Positions 15,370 through 23,525 of a DNA stretch of 39,103 nt are shown piece after piece. Every line of letters begins with the position of its first letter. Positions within the stretch are counted from its first letter, which is position 1. Where the stretch lies: the IMG/VR virus record IMGVR_UViG_3300027859_000040, positions 1 through 39,103 of that record. One strand, 5' to 3'. The position numbers and the translations under genes are program-made. The notes under the pieces are model-generated. The model ran no database searches, was not told the origin of the DNA, and saw only the letters and a program-made list of their open reading frames with translations. Source of the stretch: a virus.

Positions 15370-15902
15370 GCGCAGCAACACAAAACGAGATGGAGCGATT
15401 ACGCCAGGAGCGCGACGCCCTACAAGAGCAACTATCCGCCGCCCTTGAGCGCGAGGCGGCGTTGGTGGCGCATGTTGAGCGGCTGCGAAAAGCAGCCCTC
15501 GACGCAATCCACTATCTGCCAGGTGGAGAGATCAAGGCCGAGCTGCGAGACGCCTACGACGACACCCCAGAAACCAGCCTCGCCAATCTCAAGGCCGAAT
15601 GGGACCAAGATGAGCTGCAACCGATATGGGAAACCCTTATCAAGGTTGCCGACATGCTAGGCATCGACCCCGAGAAGGCGCGAAGGGCAGGAGGCAAGCA
15701 AAGCGAGACCTATGCCGCGCATCTCACCCGCAGCGACCTGATTAAGCAGGCGGAGGCGTTGGAACTTGTTAATTGTCAGTCAGGGCCGCAAGAAGATACG
15801 CCGCAGGAGGATGCGTTTGATGCCGGGTGGGACGCTGCATTTGAACTTATTCGCCAGTTTGCATCAGAACTACGCCAACGCGCCCAGGAGCTAACTCCAT
15901 GA
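15366..15902 (+). CDS. Coiled-coil hypothetical protein
   Basis: 178 aa. Residues 6-45 are a strong coiled coil (NEMERLRQERDALQEQLSAA onward), followed by a helix-rich middle and a C-terminus with DAFDAGWDAAFELIRQFASE, a motif common in phage accessory proteins. The ATG overlaps the upstream stop. Function unknown; the coiled coil suggests oligomerisation. Confidence 0.7.
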   Translation: MSAATQNEMERLRQERDALQEQLSAALEREAALVAHVERLRKAALDAIHYLPGGEIKAELRDAYDDTPETSLANLKAEWDQDELQPIWETLIKVADMLGIDPEKARRAGGKQSETYAAHLTRSDLIKQAEALELVNCQSGPQEDTPQEDAFDAGWDAAFELIRQFASELRQRAQELTP

Positions 15903-16108
15903 TCGCCCCTAGACCCTTCACGTTAATATACGGCAAAACCCGCGACACGATGACGGAGGAGCTGACGTTCGAGGCGTTAGCACGGGCCAAGGTGGCGTAC
16001 TACGCCATGACGATGAACAACTATTGCGCGTTGCAGCGGGATGGGTATACGCTTATGAGTAATATTAACGAGGGACCGGTATCGGCAAATTTAGGAGGTG
16101 GGGAATGA
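15899..16108 (+). CDS. Small hypothetical protein
   Basis: 69 aa. The ATG at 15899 has AGGAG upstream and overlaps the preceding stop; an internal ATG at 15950 (MTEELTFEALARAK) is a second possibility. Helical middle part, Gly-rich end (SANLGGGE). No family recognised. Confidence 0.6.
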   Translation: MIAPRPFTLIYGKTRDTMTEELTFEALARAKVAYYAMTMNNYCALQRDGYTLMSNINEGPVSANLGGGE

Positions 16109-16350
16109 AAAACGCAGATATGGCGGCAATGCCCGTCACGTTGACCGACGAACAGTTAAATGAATATCAGCATCCCATGGTAGTGCTGAATGGAAGTCGC
16201 GGCCTAACCAAACGCGAATACATGGCAACAGCCATCATTCAAGGCATGTTTGCACAGTATGACCATCTTGGCAGTGAGGTTGATGCCGCTGAACGCGCTG
16301 TGCTGGTTGCAGACGCCTTACTTAACGCACTAGAGGAGAGCCACCAATGA
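16105..16350 (+). CDS. Phage hypothetical protein (GLTKREYMA type)
   Basis: 81 aa, start overlapping the previous stop and preceded by GGAGG. The segment GLTKREYMATAIIQGMFAQY (about 33-52) and the C-terminal helix AVLVADALLNALEESHQ are typical of a small protein widespread in phages of Gram-negative bacteria, of unknown function. Part of the coupled small-gene operon. Confidence 0.7.
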   Translation: MKNADMAAMPVTLTDEQLNEYQHPMVVLNGSRGLTKREYMATAIIQGMFAQYDHLGSEVDAAERAVLVADALLNALEESHQ

Positions 16351-16448
16351 TCCACTTCACGATGATAATTATCCACCTGCTAGCACTGCTGTTTTTCTTC
16401 CCTGCGCTGCTGATTACGATTCCGCTGCATATTTTGATTGCGAAGTAA
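16347..16448 (+). CDS. Very small membrane peptide
   Basis: 33 aa. ATG at 16347 overlaps the preceding stop (ATGA) and follows GAGGAG. Nearly the whole peptide is one hydrophobic helix (MIIIHLLALLFFFPALLITI), ending LIAK. An inner-membrane role is likely; the function cannot be read from the sequence. Confidence 0.65.
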   Translation: MIHFTMIIIHLLALLFFFPALLITIPLHILIAK

Positions 16449-16458
16449 ACTAACCGCA

Positions 16459-16474
16459 CGCCCGCTTCGGCGGG
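16459..16474 (+). other. Hairpin directly before a ribosome binding site
   Basis: GCCCGC-TTCG-GCGGGC is a stable UUCG-capped stem. There is no T run; the sequence goes straight into ATTAGGAG, the binding site of gene 16490. The same layout occurs at about 23535-23551 before gene 23568, so it may protect or mark the 5' end of the message. Confidence 0.5.
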
Positions 16475-16489
16475 CATTAGGAGAATGAG

Positions 16490-16930
16490 ATGAACGAACA
16501 AGCCCAGCAAGTGTTAGCCGATATGCTAGAACGCGCCCTAAGTGGCGTAGATGCGGCGGTGGAGTTTAGCCAAGCACAGATACCCGATGTGGTTGAGCAG
16601 TTGTTGATGTGGCACGCCGTCAAGTCCGGGGCTATTGGCCTTATTGGGATATCTGCCATGGCGTTATCAGTAGCTTTGGCATTGCTTATCATTAATGCAA
16701 AACCTGGAAAAGTGATTTCTGACAACGGTCGCTTCGGCAGAAAAGAACATGAGCCCACCATTTTTTATGACCGCGATGGTGACTCTAATGGGATGCAGGC
16801 GGTAGCTATGGTTTTGATCCTGCCATTTGCCGGAGGCTTTTTGGCGTCATGGGAGTTAATGACGCTGGCTCAGATCATCATTGCCCCCAAGTTCTACCTA
16901 CTTGAGTATGCTGCTGGCCTAGTTAAGTGA
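16490..16930 (+). CDS. Two-helix membrane protein
   Basis: 146 aa. An amphipathic N-terminal half (about 1-45) is followed by one membrane helix at about 47-68 (AIGLIGISAMALSVALALLI), a polar loop with DNGRFGRKEHEP, and a second at about 102-125 (QAVAMVLILPFAGGFLASWE), ending KFYLLEYAAGLVK. Similar small membrane proteins with this C-terminus are common in phages just before the terminase genes; their role is not established. AGGAG precedes the start and a strong terminator follows. Confidence 0.75.
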   Translation: MNEQAQQVLADMLERALSGVDAAVEFSQAQIPDVVEQLLMWHAVKSGAIGLIGISAMALSVALALLIINAKPGKVISDNGRFGRKEHEPTIFYDRDGDSNGMQAVAMVLILPFAGGFLASWELMTLAQIIIAPKFYLLEYAAGLVK

Positions 16931-16949
16931 TACACTAGCAGCAGCACGG

Positions 16950-16983
16950 CCCCTCTTGCGCACTGCGTACTGAGGGGTTTTTT
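16950..16983 (+). terminator. Rho-independent terminator
   Basis: CCCCTC (16950-16955) pairs with GAGGGG (16972-16977), the loop contains a further GCGC/GCGT pairing, and six T residues follow. It ends the small-gene operon before the terminase cassette. Confidence 0.8.
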
Positions 16984-16984
16984 G

Positions 16985-16993
16985 TGCTAGTAT
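16985..16993 (+). promoter_or_regulatory. Extended -10 promoter of the terminase cassette
   Basis: TGC-TAGTAT, a variant of the TGC-TATACT element found before other cassettes in this genome. It begins right after the terminator T run and lies 35 bases before the ATG at 17023. No good -35 is visible. Confidence 0.45.
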
Positions 16994-17022
16994 GGACGCA
17001 ATAGAAACCAGAGGAGATGACT

Positions 17023-17202
17023 ATGCCAATTCCGCAAACGGTCGATAAAACCGGCCATATCACGTATCACTTAAATGCAGAGCAGACCGCTTTCTTTGAC
17101 GACGTTACCAGTCGTCAGATTAGTGAATGTCCGCGCATGATGGAGCTGCTAAACAAGACGCCGATTTGGGCGCGTAATGCTGACGAAAATGATGGGCTTT
17201 GA
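17023..17202 (+). CDS. Small hypothetical protein before terminase
   Basis: 59 aa. ATG at 17023 is chosen because GAGGAG lies six bases upstream; the ATG at 17017 is too close. MPIPQTVDKTGHITYHLNAE then a helical part ending WARNADENDGL. First gene after the terminator and promoter, just before the small terminase subunit. Function unknown. Confidence 0.65.
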   Translation: MPIPQTVDKTGHITYHLNAEQTAFFDDVTSRQISECPRMMELLNKTPIWARNADENDGL

Positions 17203-17204
17203 TT

Positions 17205-17627
17205 ATGGGCAATCCAGTAGGGCGGCCACGGCTGTATTCATCGCCGGACGAATTTGACGCGAAGGTGTACGAATATCAGGCGCATTGCCAAGAAAATAAA
17301 GAGCCAGTCACCTGGACTGGCCTTGCCTTGTTTATGGGCTTTTCAAGCCGCCAAAGCATTGACGAATACCAAAAATATGACGGTTTTTCTGACTCTGTAA
17401 AAAGAGCGAAAACGTTTGTCGAATGGGAATACGAAAAGCGCTTGTGCGGTGACAAGCCGACCGGGGCTATCTTTGCGCTCAAGAACTTCGGGTGGGCAGA
17501 CAAGACCGAGTTGGCGCACACGTCACCCGATGGCAGCATGACACCAAAAGCCGTTGATGCGTCTACGCTATCCGACACAACACTTGAGGAGCTAATGCGT
17601 GCCCGCCGCGCTGAGTCTGACAAGTGA
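17205..17627 (+). CDS. terS: Terminase small subunit (P22 gp3-like)
   Basis: 140 aa. The protein begins GNPVGRPRLYSSPDEFDA and has an HTH-like segment (VTWTGLALFMGFSSRQSIDE, about 36-55) and GAIFALKNFGWADKTEL, the pattern of gp3-type small terminase subunits that recognise the packaging site and hand DNA to the large subunit. The ATG at 17205 was chosen over a TTG at 17199. Its 3' end overlaps the large subunit gene by 29 bases, as is usual for this pair. Confidence 0.85.
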   Translation: MGNPVGRPRLYSSPDEFDAKVYEYQAHCQENKEPVTWTGLALFMGFSSRQSIDEYQKYDGFSDSVKRAKTFVEWEYEKRLCGDKPTGAIFALKNFGWADKTELAHTSPDGSMTPKAVDASTLSDTTLEELMRARRAESDK

Positions 17628-19044
17628 TGATTGGCTCGCAATAGAGCGTGAGTATTGCGCCCGGTCGCTCGCTAATTTTGTGCGTGAGGCTTGGCATGTT
17701 CTTGAGCCTGGTCAGCCGTACATTCACGGGTGGCACGTTGACGCAATCTGTGAGCATTTAGAGGCTATCACCAATGGCGACCTAAACCGCCTGCTGATCA
17801 ACATCCCGCCAGGCACAATGAAGTCCACGCTTACTAGCGTGTTTTGGCCAGCGTGGGAGTGGGGGCCGAGAGGCATGCCACATATACGCATGATTGGCGC
17901 GTCACATGAGCAAGGGCTGGCAGTGCGCGACACGCGCAAGATGCGCAATTTAATCACTTCCCCATGGTTTCAAGAACGTTGGCCCACTGCGCTCACCAGC
18001 GACCAGAACCAAAAAACGTTCTACGAAAACAGCGCTACTGGGTGGCGTCAAGCGTGCGCCGTGGCATCCATGACGGGAAAACGTGGCGACCGTGTAGTCT
18101 GGGATGATCCGCACAGCGTCGAGGCGGCGTTGTCCATTGCGCACCGTGAAACGGCGTTGCGCGTATTTCAGGAGACGCTGCCGACCCGCCTAAATAACCC
18201 TGACAAATCAGCTATTGTTATCGTAATGCAGCGCTTGCACGAGTCGGACGTTTCTGGGTTTATCCTTGAGGACGACTACGGCTACGAGCACTTGTGCTTA
18301 CCCATGGAGTTTGAGCCGGAACGCCGATGCACCACAAGCCTGGGTTTTGTTGATCCGCGCACCGAAGATGGGGATCTGCTTTTTCCGCAGCGGTTTAGCC
18401 GTGAAACGGTAGACCGTGACAAAAAGGTCATGGGCAGCATGGCCGTAGCTGGGCAATTCCAGCAGCGGCCCGCGCCTCGTGGTGGTGGCTTTTTTGAGTG
18501 GGAAAAGCTGCAAGTGGTCAAGTCAGCACCCACCAAGCTACGCAAAATTGTGCGCTATTGGGATAAGGGTGGAACCGATGGCGGTGGCGACTGGACGGCA
18601 GGCGTTAAGATAGGCCATGGCGATGATGGAATTTTTTACGTGATGGACGTGGTGCGCGGGCAATGGGCAGCGCCACAGCGGGAGCGCGTCATACGCCAGA
18701 CAGCAGAACTAGACGGTACTGGTGTTGAGGTGTGGGTAGAGCAAGAGCCGGGTTCTGGCGGCAAGGAGTCAGCGGAAAGCACCGTTCGCAACCTTGCCGG
18801 GTATCGCGCCTACATGGAGCGCCCCACTGGCGAGAAGTCAGTACGTGCCGAGCCGTACAGTGTCCAGGTGGAGGCGGGCAACGTCAAGCTGGTGCAAGGC
18901 GAATGGAATAAAGCGTTTGTCGAGGAGCATAAGACGTTTCCGGTTGGTAAGCATGACGACCAAGTGGACGGCGCAAGCGGGTCGTTCAACAAGCTAGCTG
19001 TTCCCGGCGGCGGCCCCGCCGTGCTACTCAAGCGGCGGCGTTAG
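17599..19044 (+). CDS. terL: Terminase large subunit
   Basis: 481 aa, GTG start at 17599 with GAGGAG at normal distance. The ATPase domain has Walker A NIPPGTMKST (68-77) and Walker B VVWDDPH near residue 170. The C-terminal RNase H-like nuclease shows RYWDKGGTDGGGDW (about 319), VWVEQEPGSGGKE (about 380) and GKHDDQVDGAS near the end, giving the acidic metal ligands. It drives ATP-dependent DNA packaging at the portal and cuts the concatemer. The next genes encode portal and head proteins. Confidence 0.95.
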   Translation: MPAALSLTSDDWLAIEREYCARSLANFVREAWHVLEPGQPYIHGWHVDAICEHLEAITNGDLNRLLINIPPGTMKSTLTSVFWPAWEWGPRGMPHIRMIGASHEQGLAVRDTRKMRNLITSPWFQERWPTALTSDQNQKTFYENSATGWRQACAVASMTGKRGDRVVWDDPHSVEAALSIAHRETALRVFQETLPTRLNNPDKSAIVIVMQRLHESDVSGFILEDDYGYEHLCLPMEFEPERRCTTSLGFVDPRTEDGDLLFPQRFSRETVDRDKKVMGSMAVAGQFQQRPAPRGGGFFEWEKLQVVKSAPTKLRKIVRYWDKGGTDGGGDWTAGVKIGHGDDGIFYVMDVVRGQWAAPQRERVIRQTAELDGTGVEVWVEQEPGSGGKESAESTVRNLAGYRAYMERPTGEKSVRAEPYSVQVEAGNVKLVQGEWNKAFVEEHKTFPVGKHDDQVDGASGSFNKLAVPGGGPAVLLKRRR

Positions 19045-19089
19045 ATAAAACTATCACCACCCCGCACCACGATTAAAAATTACAATTAG

Positions 19090-19118
19090 CCACCCTGTCA
19101 TGGGTGGTTTATTGTTTT
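19090..19118 (+). terminator. Terminator-like hairpin after terL
   Basis: CCACCC (19090-19095) pairs with GGGTGG (19102-19107) across a 6-nt loop, followed by TTTATTGTTTT. A moderate terminator between terL and the next gene. Confidence 0.55.
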
Positions 19119-19151
19119 GGGGTGTCAGTAAACAACCAGGAGCAACCAACC

Positions 19152-19931
19152 ATGATAAACCTAATCACGCGCACCAACGGCGACCCGTTCGCTACCGAAG
19201 GCAACGCCAAGTGCGCACGCACGTGGAAGGGGCTGACGCATACGCACGAGGTTATTCAGCATGGCGGCGGGTGGGTGCTGCGTGAGAAGCAGAGTGGTGC
19301 TGAGCAGGATGGCTCGGCGGTAACATTACAGCCAGGCGATTACATCGCTACCGAAGGGCTTAGCGAAGATGACTATCACACCGTGGCGCGGGCGTTTATG
19401 GCGGCGGGTGCAGATGAAAACGAATATGACAAAGACGACATCATGCCGGATCGTTGGGATCTATTTGGGTGGAATGGAGATGATGGATTGGCCCACTGGG
19501 ATTCACCTAATTCCTTTGAGGGCAGCCCACGCCAACTCACCCTAACCCAAATCCTGAGCGCGACGAATGCGGGTAATAACACAACCGAACCGAAAACCGA
19601 GGCAGCACCCATGCACCTAGCCGACCAACTGGAAGCTGCGTTATCAGCGCTCGAAAAGGCGCAATCTGAGGTTGACCGACTGCAAGCAGAATACCGCGTC
19701 GCGTATCCGAAGATTCATGGCGAGGTGGTGCCGAGTGAGGATATGAGCGACCCTAGCAACTGGCGGGCGGGGGATGTTGTCAAGGCGATAGGGTATGGCG
19801 CTGACATTACCATGGGTCGGGAGTACACCATAACTGGCTTTGATTCCGATGAAGATCCTGTGATTGTTGACGACTCAGGCGATGAAGAGCCGCGATACCC
19901 TGACAACTTCCGCTTCGTCCGCCGCCCATAA
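19152..19931 (+). CDS. Hypothetical protein with coiled coil and SH3-like end
   Basis: 259 aa from the ATG at 19152, preceded by AGGAG. Three parts are visible: an N-terminal beta-rich region (1-130), a coiled coil of about residues 157-185 (HLADQLEAALSALEKAQSEV), and a C-terminal segment WRAGDVVKAIGYGADITMGR ... NFRFVRR that looks like a small SH3-type barrel. It sits between terL and the portal gene with terminators on both sides, the typical position of an accessory insert. Function unknown. Confidence 0.65.
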   Translation: MINLITRTNGDPFATEGNAKCARTWKGLTHTHEVIQHGGGWVLREKQSGAEQDGSAVTLQPGDYIATEGLSEDDYHTVARAFMAAGADENEYDKDDIMPDRWDLFGWNGDDGLAHWDSPNSFEGSPRQLTLTQILSATNAGNNTTEPKTEAAPMHLADQLEAALSALEKAQSEVDRLQAEYRVAYPKIHGEVVPSEDMSDPSNWRAGDVVKAIGYGADITMGREYTITGFDSDEDPVIVDDSGDEEPRYPDNFRFVRRP

Positions 19932-19948
19932 CACCACAGCGCACTAAA

Positions 19949-19957
19949 TGCTATACT
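19949..19957 (+). promoter_or_regulatory. Extended -10 promoter of the portal gene
   Basis: TGC-TATACT; -10 at 19952-19957. The next base is the first of the terminator hairpin, so a transcript starting about 7 bases on would lack most of its 5' arm. The ATG follows 34 bases after the -10 start. Confidence 0.55.
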
Positions 19958-19983
19958 GCCCCTATCCACCATAGGGGCTTTTT
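19958..19983 (+). terminator. Terminator hairpin overlapping the portal promoter
   Basis: GCCCCTAT (19958-19965) pairs with ATAGGGGC (19971-19978), then five T. The only SD-like bases for the portal gene, AGGGG, are in the 3' arm, so read-through RNA would hide them while RNA starting at the adjacent promoter would expose them. Confidence 0.75.
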
Positions 19984-19985
19984 AA

Positions 19986-21362
19986 ATGGCAGAACACGAC
20001 AAAGAAACACGGCTAACGATGGCCGTTAATCAGTACATGAGCGAGCGAAAGCTGACAGCGATGCGCCAACAGCTTGCATACGGCAGCGGTTACAACGGCA
20101 GTATCGACACGAAGCGTGACCGCGCATGGCACGAATTCGGTTTTCCGAATACGCTATGCTTTTTCGACTTCCTGAACCTGTACCAGCGCAACAGCATTGC
20201 CAAAGCGGGCATTAACCGCATTAGCCGAAAATGCTGGCAGGATAACCCCTGGATTATCCAGGGCGACACCACGGACGAAAAAACCACCGAGAAGCCCTGG
20301 GAGCGCGACGTTCGTAAGCTGTTCAAACGGCTAAACATCTGGCAGAAATTCCAGGATGCTGACCGCCGCCGGATGGTGGGCGCGTATTCAGGCCTAATAT
20401 TGCGCGTTGCGGATAATGCGCGATGGGATGAAGAGCTACAGCCGGGAGGGGATTTAATCGAGGTTATCCCGGCATGGGAAGGCCAGTTAACGCCGGGTAC
20501 ATGGGACGAAAACCCCAACAGCCCGCGCTACGGCCAGCCGACCACCTGGAACTACAACGAAGGCAACGTACAAACGGCTGACACGCCGACTCCGGCGCGT
20601 AGCGTCACGATTCACCATAGCCGTGTCGTGATTGTAGGCGATTACCGGGAAGGCGTTAGCGAGCTGGAAGCGGCGTATAACGACTTCGTTTCGGTAGTGA
20701 AAATTACCGGGGGCTCGGGCGAAGGGTTTTTGAAGAATGCCAGTCGCCAGCTATCGGTAGAGTACAGCGACTCGCAAAGCCTGCCAGAGCTTGCCCGGTC
20801 GTATGGCGTCGGTATGGATGAGCTGCAAGAGCGCCTGAATGAGATGATGGCCGACCTAAACTCAGGCATCGACGCCGCCGCGTTTACCACCGGGGGCAAA
20901 ATCAACCCGTTGGTCGCCAACGTGCCCCAGCCGAAAGAACATTTTGAGATGCAGGTGCAGTGCATCGCGGCATCGTTGGAGATTCCGACCAAAGTTTTAA
21001 TCGGCAACCAGCAGGGTGAGCGGGCATCGACTGAAGACCAAGACGACTTTAATAACCGCTGCCAGGCGCGCCGTGTGGGCGAACTGCAAACGGATATCCG
21101 GCGTCTCATTGACCGCCTGATGGAATACCGCATCATTCCGCCCGTGCCGGGTGATGAATATGAGGTGATGTGGTCTGAGCTGAACGACGCCTCGCTTGCT
21201 GATAAACTGGCGATGCTCAAAACCGCAACCGAAGCCGTTAAAAATATGGCAGGCACCGGGGAGATTATCGCGACAGGTGACGAATTGCGGGCTATCATGG
21301 GTTGGGAGGCGCTGGCAGAGCCTGAGGTGCCTGCGGATGATAATAGTGAGGAGGATTTATGA
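19986..21362 (+). CDS. Portal protein (DUF1073 family)
   Basis: 458 aa. The N-terminal and central parts match the DUF1073 phage portal family: FGFPNTLCFFDFLNLYQRNS, AGINRISRKCWQDNP, GAYSGLILRVADN and a C-terminal half containing IAASLEIPTKVLIGNQQGER. Portals form a dodecameric ring at the head vertex through which terminase threads DNA. It lies after terL and before the minor head protein. The ATG at 19986 follows a terminator hairpin and has only a weak AGGGG in the hairpin arm as a ribosome binding site. Confidence 0.9.
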   Translation: MAEHDKETRLTMAVNQYMSERKLTAMRQQLAYGSGYNGSIDTKRDRAWHEFGFPNTLCFFDFLNLYQRNSIAKAGINRISRKCWQDNPWIIQGDTTDEKTTEKPWERDVRKLFKRLNIWQKFQDADRRRMVGAYSGLILRVADNARWDEELQPGGDLIEVIPAWEGQLTPGTWDENPNSPRYGQPTTWNYNEGNVQTADTPTPARSVTIHHSRVVIVGDYREGVSELEAAYNDFVSVVKITGGSGEGFLKNASRQLSVEYSDSQSLPELARSYGVGMDELQERLNEMMADLNSGIDAAAFTTGGKINPLVANVPQPKEHFEMQVQCIAASLEIPTKVLIGNQQGERASTEDQDDFNNRCQARRVGELQTDIRRLIDRLMEYRIIPPVPGDEYEVMWSELNDASLADKLAMLKTATEAVKNMAGTGEIIATGDELRAIMGWEALAEPEVPADDNSEEDL

Positions 21363-21523
21363 CAGAACCATTAGTAAAGAGCTGTCCATTTTGTGGCGAA
21401 AAACCAGAGATTCGCGATAGTAATAGTGTGTGCAAATGCAGAACCATGCTTTGCCCAGCATCTATGGGATGGTCGCTAATTGATGCCTGGAATGATCGTA
21501 AACAACAGGAGCCACCACAATGA
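21359..21523 (+). CDS. Lar-like zinc-ribbon protein
   Basis: 54 aa. SCPFCGEKPEIRDSN followed by VCKCRTMLCPASM and LIDAWNDRK is the pattern of Lar (restriction alleviation)-type small zinc ribbons common in phages. The ATG at 21359 overlaps the portal stop and follows GAGGAG; the stop overlaps the next ATG. Its position inside the head module, between portal and minor head genes, is unusual. Whether it counteracts host restriction is inference only. Confidence 0.75.
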   Translation: MTEPLVKSCPFCGEKPEIRDSNSVCKCRTMLCPASMGWSLIDAWNDRKQQEPPQ

Positions 21524-21681
21524 CCGAAGTCCACCAACACTGGTACGAAACGGCGCGCTACCAAGAGGTGGCTGCGTTTCAGTGGTATTTGCAGATGAAG
21601 TGGCTGGATATGCGGCCTAAGGGGTGGTATGACCATATTGCAAACATGGCGCTGGGTAGCCGCAACCGCTACGCTCGATAA
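21520..21681 (+). CDS. Small hypothetical protein
   Basis: 53 aa, start overlapping the upstream stop (ATGA) with AGGAG upstream. Rich in aromatic residues (HWYETARYQEVAAFQWYLQM, then KWLDMRPKGWYDH). Overlaps the next gene by 53 bases. No family recognised. Confidence 0.55.
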   Translation: MTEVHQHWYETARYQEVAAFQWYLQMKWLDMRPKGWYDHIANMALGSRNRYAR

Positions 21682-21820
21682 GTGGTACCTTGCCGCTCGA
21701 TTGCCCAGCAATCATAGCCAGCTAGGGTGTCGTGCGGCTGGCCTAGTGTGGCATGACCGCTATTTGTGTGGTGATGCGGACCGTGGGCGTAAGTGGCGTG
21801 GTCGGAATGTTGTTAATTGA
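21629..21820 (+). CDS. Small basic hypothetical protein
   Basis: 63 aa if started at 21629; the real start may be later. The C-terminal part (KWYLAARLPSNHSQLGCRAA, then LVWHDRYLCGDADRGRKWR) looks like a genuine compact protein. It overlaps the previous gene. GAGG at the 3' end serves the next gene. No family recognised. Confidence 0.45.
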   Translation: MTILQTWRWVAATATLDKWYLAARLPSNHSQLGCRAAGLVWHDRYLCGDADRGRKWRGRNVVN

Positions 21821-21832
21821 GGAGTGGTTGGG

Positions 21833-22063
21833 ATGATTAACGAATGGTTAGGCGTATGGGTTATAGCAGGGACGCTATCGCTTGCAATCAACATTTGGCG
21901 CACACTTGATAACCGCAAGATTGGCATTGTGCCAAACATTGGTAAATCAAGCCTCGCCTTTGCTACGCTATGTGTGTTTTTGCATATAGCATTGTGGCCA
22001 ATACCGCTAGTTATGCACCACATAACAATTAGCCGTTACAAGAAGCAGGGCCGTGTTTTATGA
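21833..22063 (+). CDS. Small two-helix membrane protein
   Basis: 76 aa from the ATG at 21833 (GAGGAG upstream). Two hydrophobic segments, about 7-25 (VWVIAGTLSLAINIW) and 44-66 (LAFATLCVFLHIALWPIPLV), with a short basic end (YKKQGRVL), indicate an inner-membrane protein. The stop overlaps the minor head gene (ATGA). Function unknown. Confidence 0.65.
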   Translation: MINEWLGVWVIAGTLSLAINIWRTLDNRKIGIVPNIGKSSLAFATLCVFLHIALWPIPLVMHHITISRYKKQGRVL

Positions 22064-22965
22064 TCCGATACCCCACCCTACCCCGCAACACAGAGAACCC
22101 AATCGGGCACGCCCGACTGCAACAACAAACCATTAGCCGCCTAAAGCGCGGCTTACGTGACGTGCGCCGATGGGTGCTTAAGCGTTTTGAGGAGATACCG
22201 AAGCGTGAGGTCACGATTAACGCCAGCGTCACGGGCTACGTGGTCAACGAAACCCGATACGAATACCTGATTAGCGTTGAGGAGCTTCGGCTTATTGTGG
22301 AGGAGATTCGCCGCCGCCTGGGTATCGAGGTGCCACCGGACTACATGGCCGCGCAAACGGTGCTAGCGTATGAAGCAGGCACCGGAACCGCCGTGGCACA
22401 GTTAGCGGCGCTGACGGATGACTATACGCGGGAGATAACGCAGGTCTTGGCGTCGGAACCGTGGCAGCGGCGGGTGGCGTTGATTCGTTCGCGGGTGTTC
22501 GAGCAGATGGACTCATTCAACGGCGATACAGCTACGGAATTGGGGCGCGTGCTTAGCCAGGGCGTTGAGGATGGTTTGAACCCGCGCGATGTGGCGAAGG
22601 ATATTCGCAAGCGTTTTGGCATTGCTGAGCGGCGGGCGGAGACGATTGCGCGGACTGAGATAGGTAGCGCATTAAGGCGGGCTACAAGAGACGAAACGCA
22701 GGATGCACGCGAACGGCTAGGCATTAACACGCAGCTACTTTGGCTGAGCGCATTAAGTCCGACTACCCGAGCGAGCCATGCACGTAAGCACTCGCAGGTG
22801 CTGACAGCCCAAGAGGTGGCAGAGTTTTATAGCCAGGGGGGAGAATCAGTGAATTGCAAATGTTCGCAACAACCAGTATTGATTGACGAATCAGGCGAAC
22901 CCATCCTTGGCCCGCTAAAAGCACGCCTTGAAAAACAGCGCGCCGCGTTTGATCCTGATAGCTAA
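22060..22965 (+). CDS. Minor head / head morphogenesis protein (Mu F / SPP1 gp7-like)
   Basis: 301 aa. The C-terminal third carries the family signature: AERRAETIARTEIGSALRRA (about 194-213), LLWLSALSPTTRASHARKHS and ESVNCKCSQQPVLIDES, with the conserved T/R-ASH and Cys pair. These proteins associate with the portal and enter the head. The first half is helical (RLKRGLRDVRRWVLKRFEEI). The ATG overlaps the previous stop. It follows the portal gene after four small inserted genes. Confidence 0.88.
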   Translation: MIRYPTLPRNTENPIGHARLQQQTISRLKRGLRDVRRWVLKRFEEIPKREVTINASVTGYVVNETRYEYLISVEELRLIVEEIRRRLGIEVPPDYMAAQTVLAYEAGTGTAVAQLAALTDDYTREITQVLASEPWQRRVALIRSRVFEQMDSFNGDTATELGRVLSQGVEDGLNPRDVAKDIRKRFGIAERRAETIARTEIGSALRRATRDETQDARERLGINTQLLWLSALSPTTRASHARKHSQVLTAQEVAEFYSQGGESVNCKCSQQPVLIDESGEPILGPLKARLEKQRAAFDPDS

Positions 22966-23005
22966 CGCCTATCCATAAACACAACACTATAGTAACAATC
23001 AATTG

Positions 23006-23026
23006 GCCGCCTTTGGGCGGCTTTTG
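23006..23026 (+). terminator. Rho-independent terminator after minor head gene
   Basis: GCCGCC (23006-23011) pairs with GGCGGC (23016-23021), followed by TTTTG. Stable stem but short U tract. Confidence 0.65.
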
Positions 23027-23059
23027 TATGCTGTGGTTACTGACTGAGGAGAAGACCAA

Positions 23060-23305
23060 ATGAACAGCACTGAGTTATCCAAATTCTACTACACCGCAAT
23101 GAATGCGCAGCCTGTTGAGTTCTGGAATACTTATGAAAGTATCGACGCGCACAGAAACATTGCCCATGTTCTGAAACAGTATCCCAGTCGTATTATTTCG
23201 CCAGAGGCTTATGACACTACTGGTTGTCAGAGCGCTGCGGAGATTGCCGCTTACCTGGAGCGCCGAGCTGATCGCATCGAGACTTATGGCGAGAACTACG
23301 CATAG
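23060..23305 (+). CDS. Hypothetical protein
   Basis: 81 aa, ATG at 23060 after GAGGAG. Mostly helical (MNSTELSKFYYTAMNAQPVE...) with a C-terminal helix SAAEIAAYLERRADRIETYG. First gene after a terminator in a block of seven accessory genes (23.1-25.1 kb) inserted in the head module. No family recognised. Confidence 0.65.
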   Translation: MNSTELSKFYYTAMNAQPVEFWNTYESIDAHRNIAHVLKQYPSRIISPEAYDTTGCQSAAEIAAYLERRADRIETYGENYA

Positions 23306-23345
23306 CTTGGTTTATTGTTTGGGTATCACTGGATATGAGATTGAT

Positions 23346-23525
23346 ATGAATTGCGAAAACAGAAAAGACGTATTGCTGCGTGCCGCATATGACATTCTCA
23401 AAAAATGTGATGAAGGCCCGTATGTCAAAAACGCGCTCGAAGAGACAGCCTTATGGGATGGGGTTGATTGCGACGGATACTGCCTGATGGAGGAAATAAA
23501 AGACCTACTAGGTATTGACGATTAA
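23346..23525 (+). CDS. Small acidic hypothetical protein
   Basis: 59 aa from the ATG at 23346; a longer in-frame start upstream runs over the previous gene and is not preferred. LLRAAYDILKKCDEGPYVKN and WDGVDCDGYCLMEEIKDLLG form a helical acidic protein of a type often found in phage accessory regions. Ribosome binding site weak. Function unknown. Confidence 0.6.
   Translation: MNCENRKDVLLRAAYDILKKCDEGPYVKNALEETALWDGVDCDGYCLMEEIKDLLGIDD

Noticed and set aside
20642-21298. 218-codon minus-strand frame inside the portal gene
   Set aside because: It is antisense to a well-supported portal protein and is Ser/Arg-rich as expected from shadow frames.
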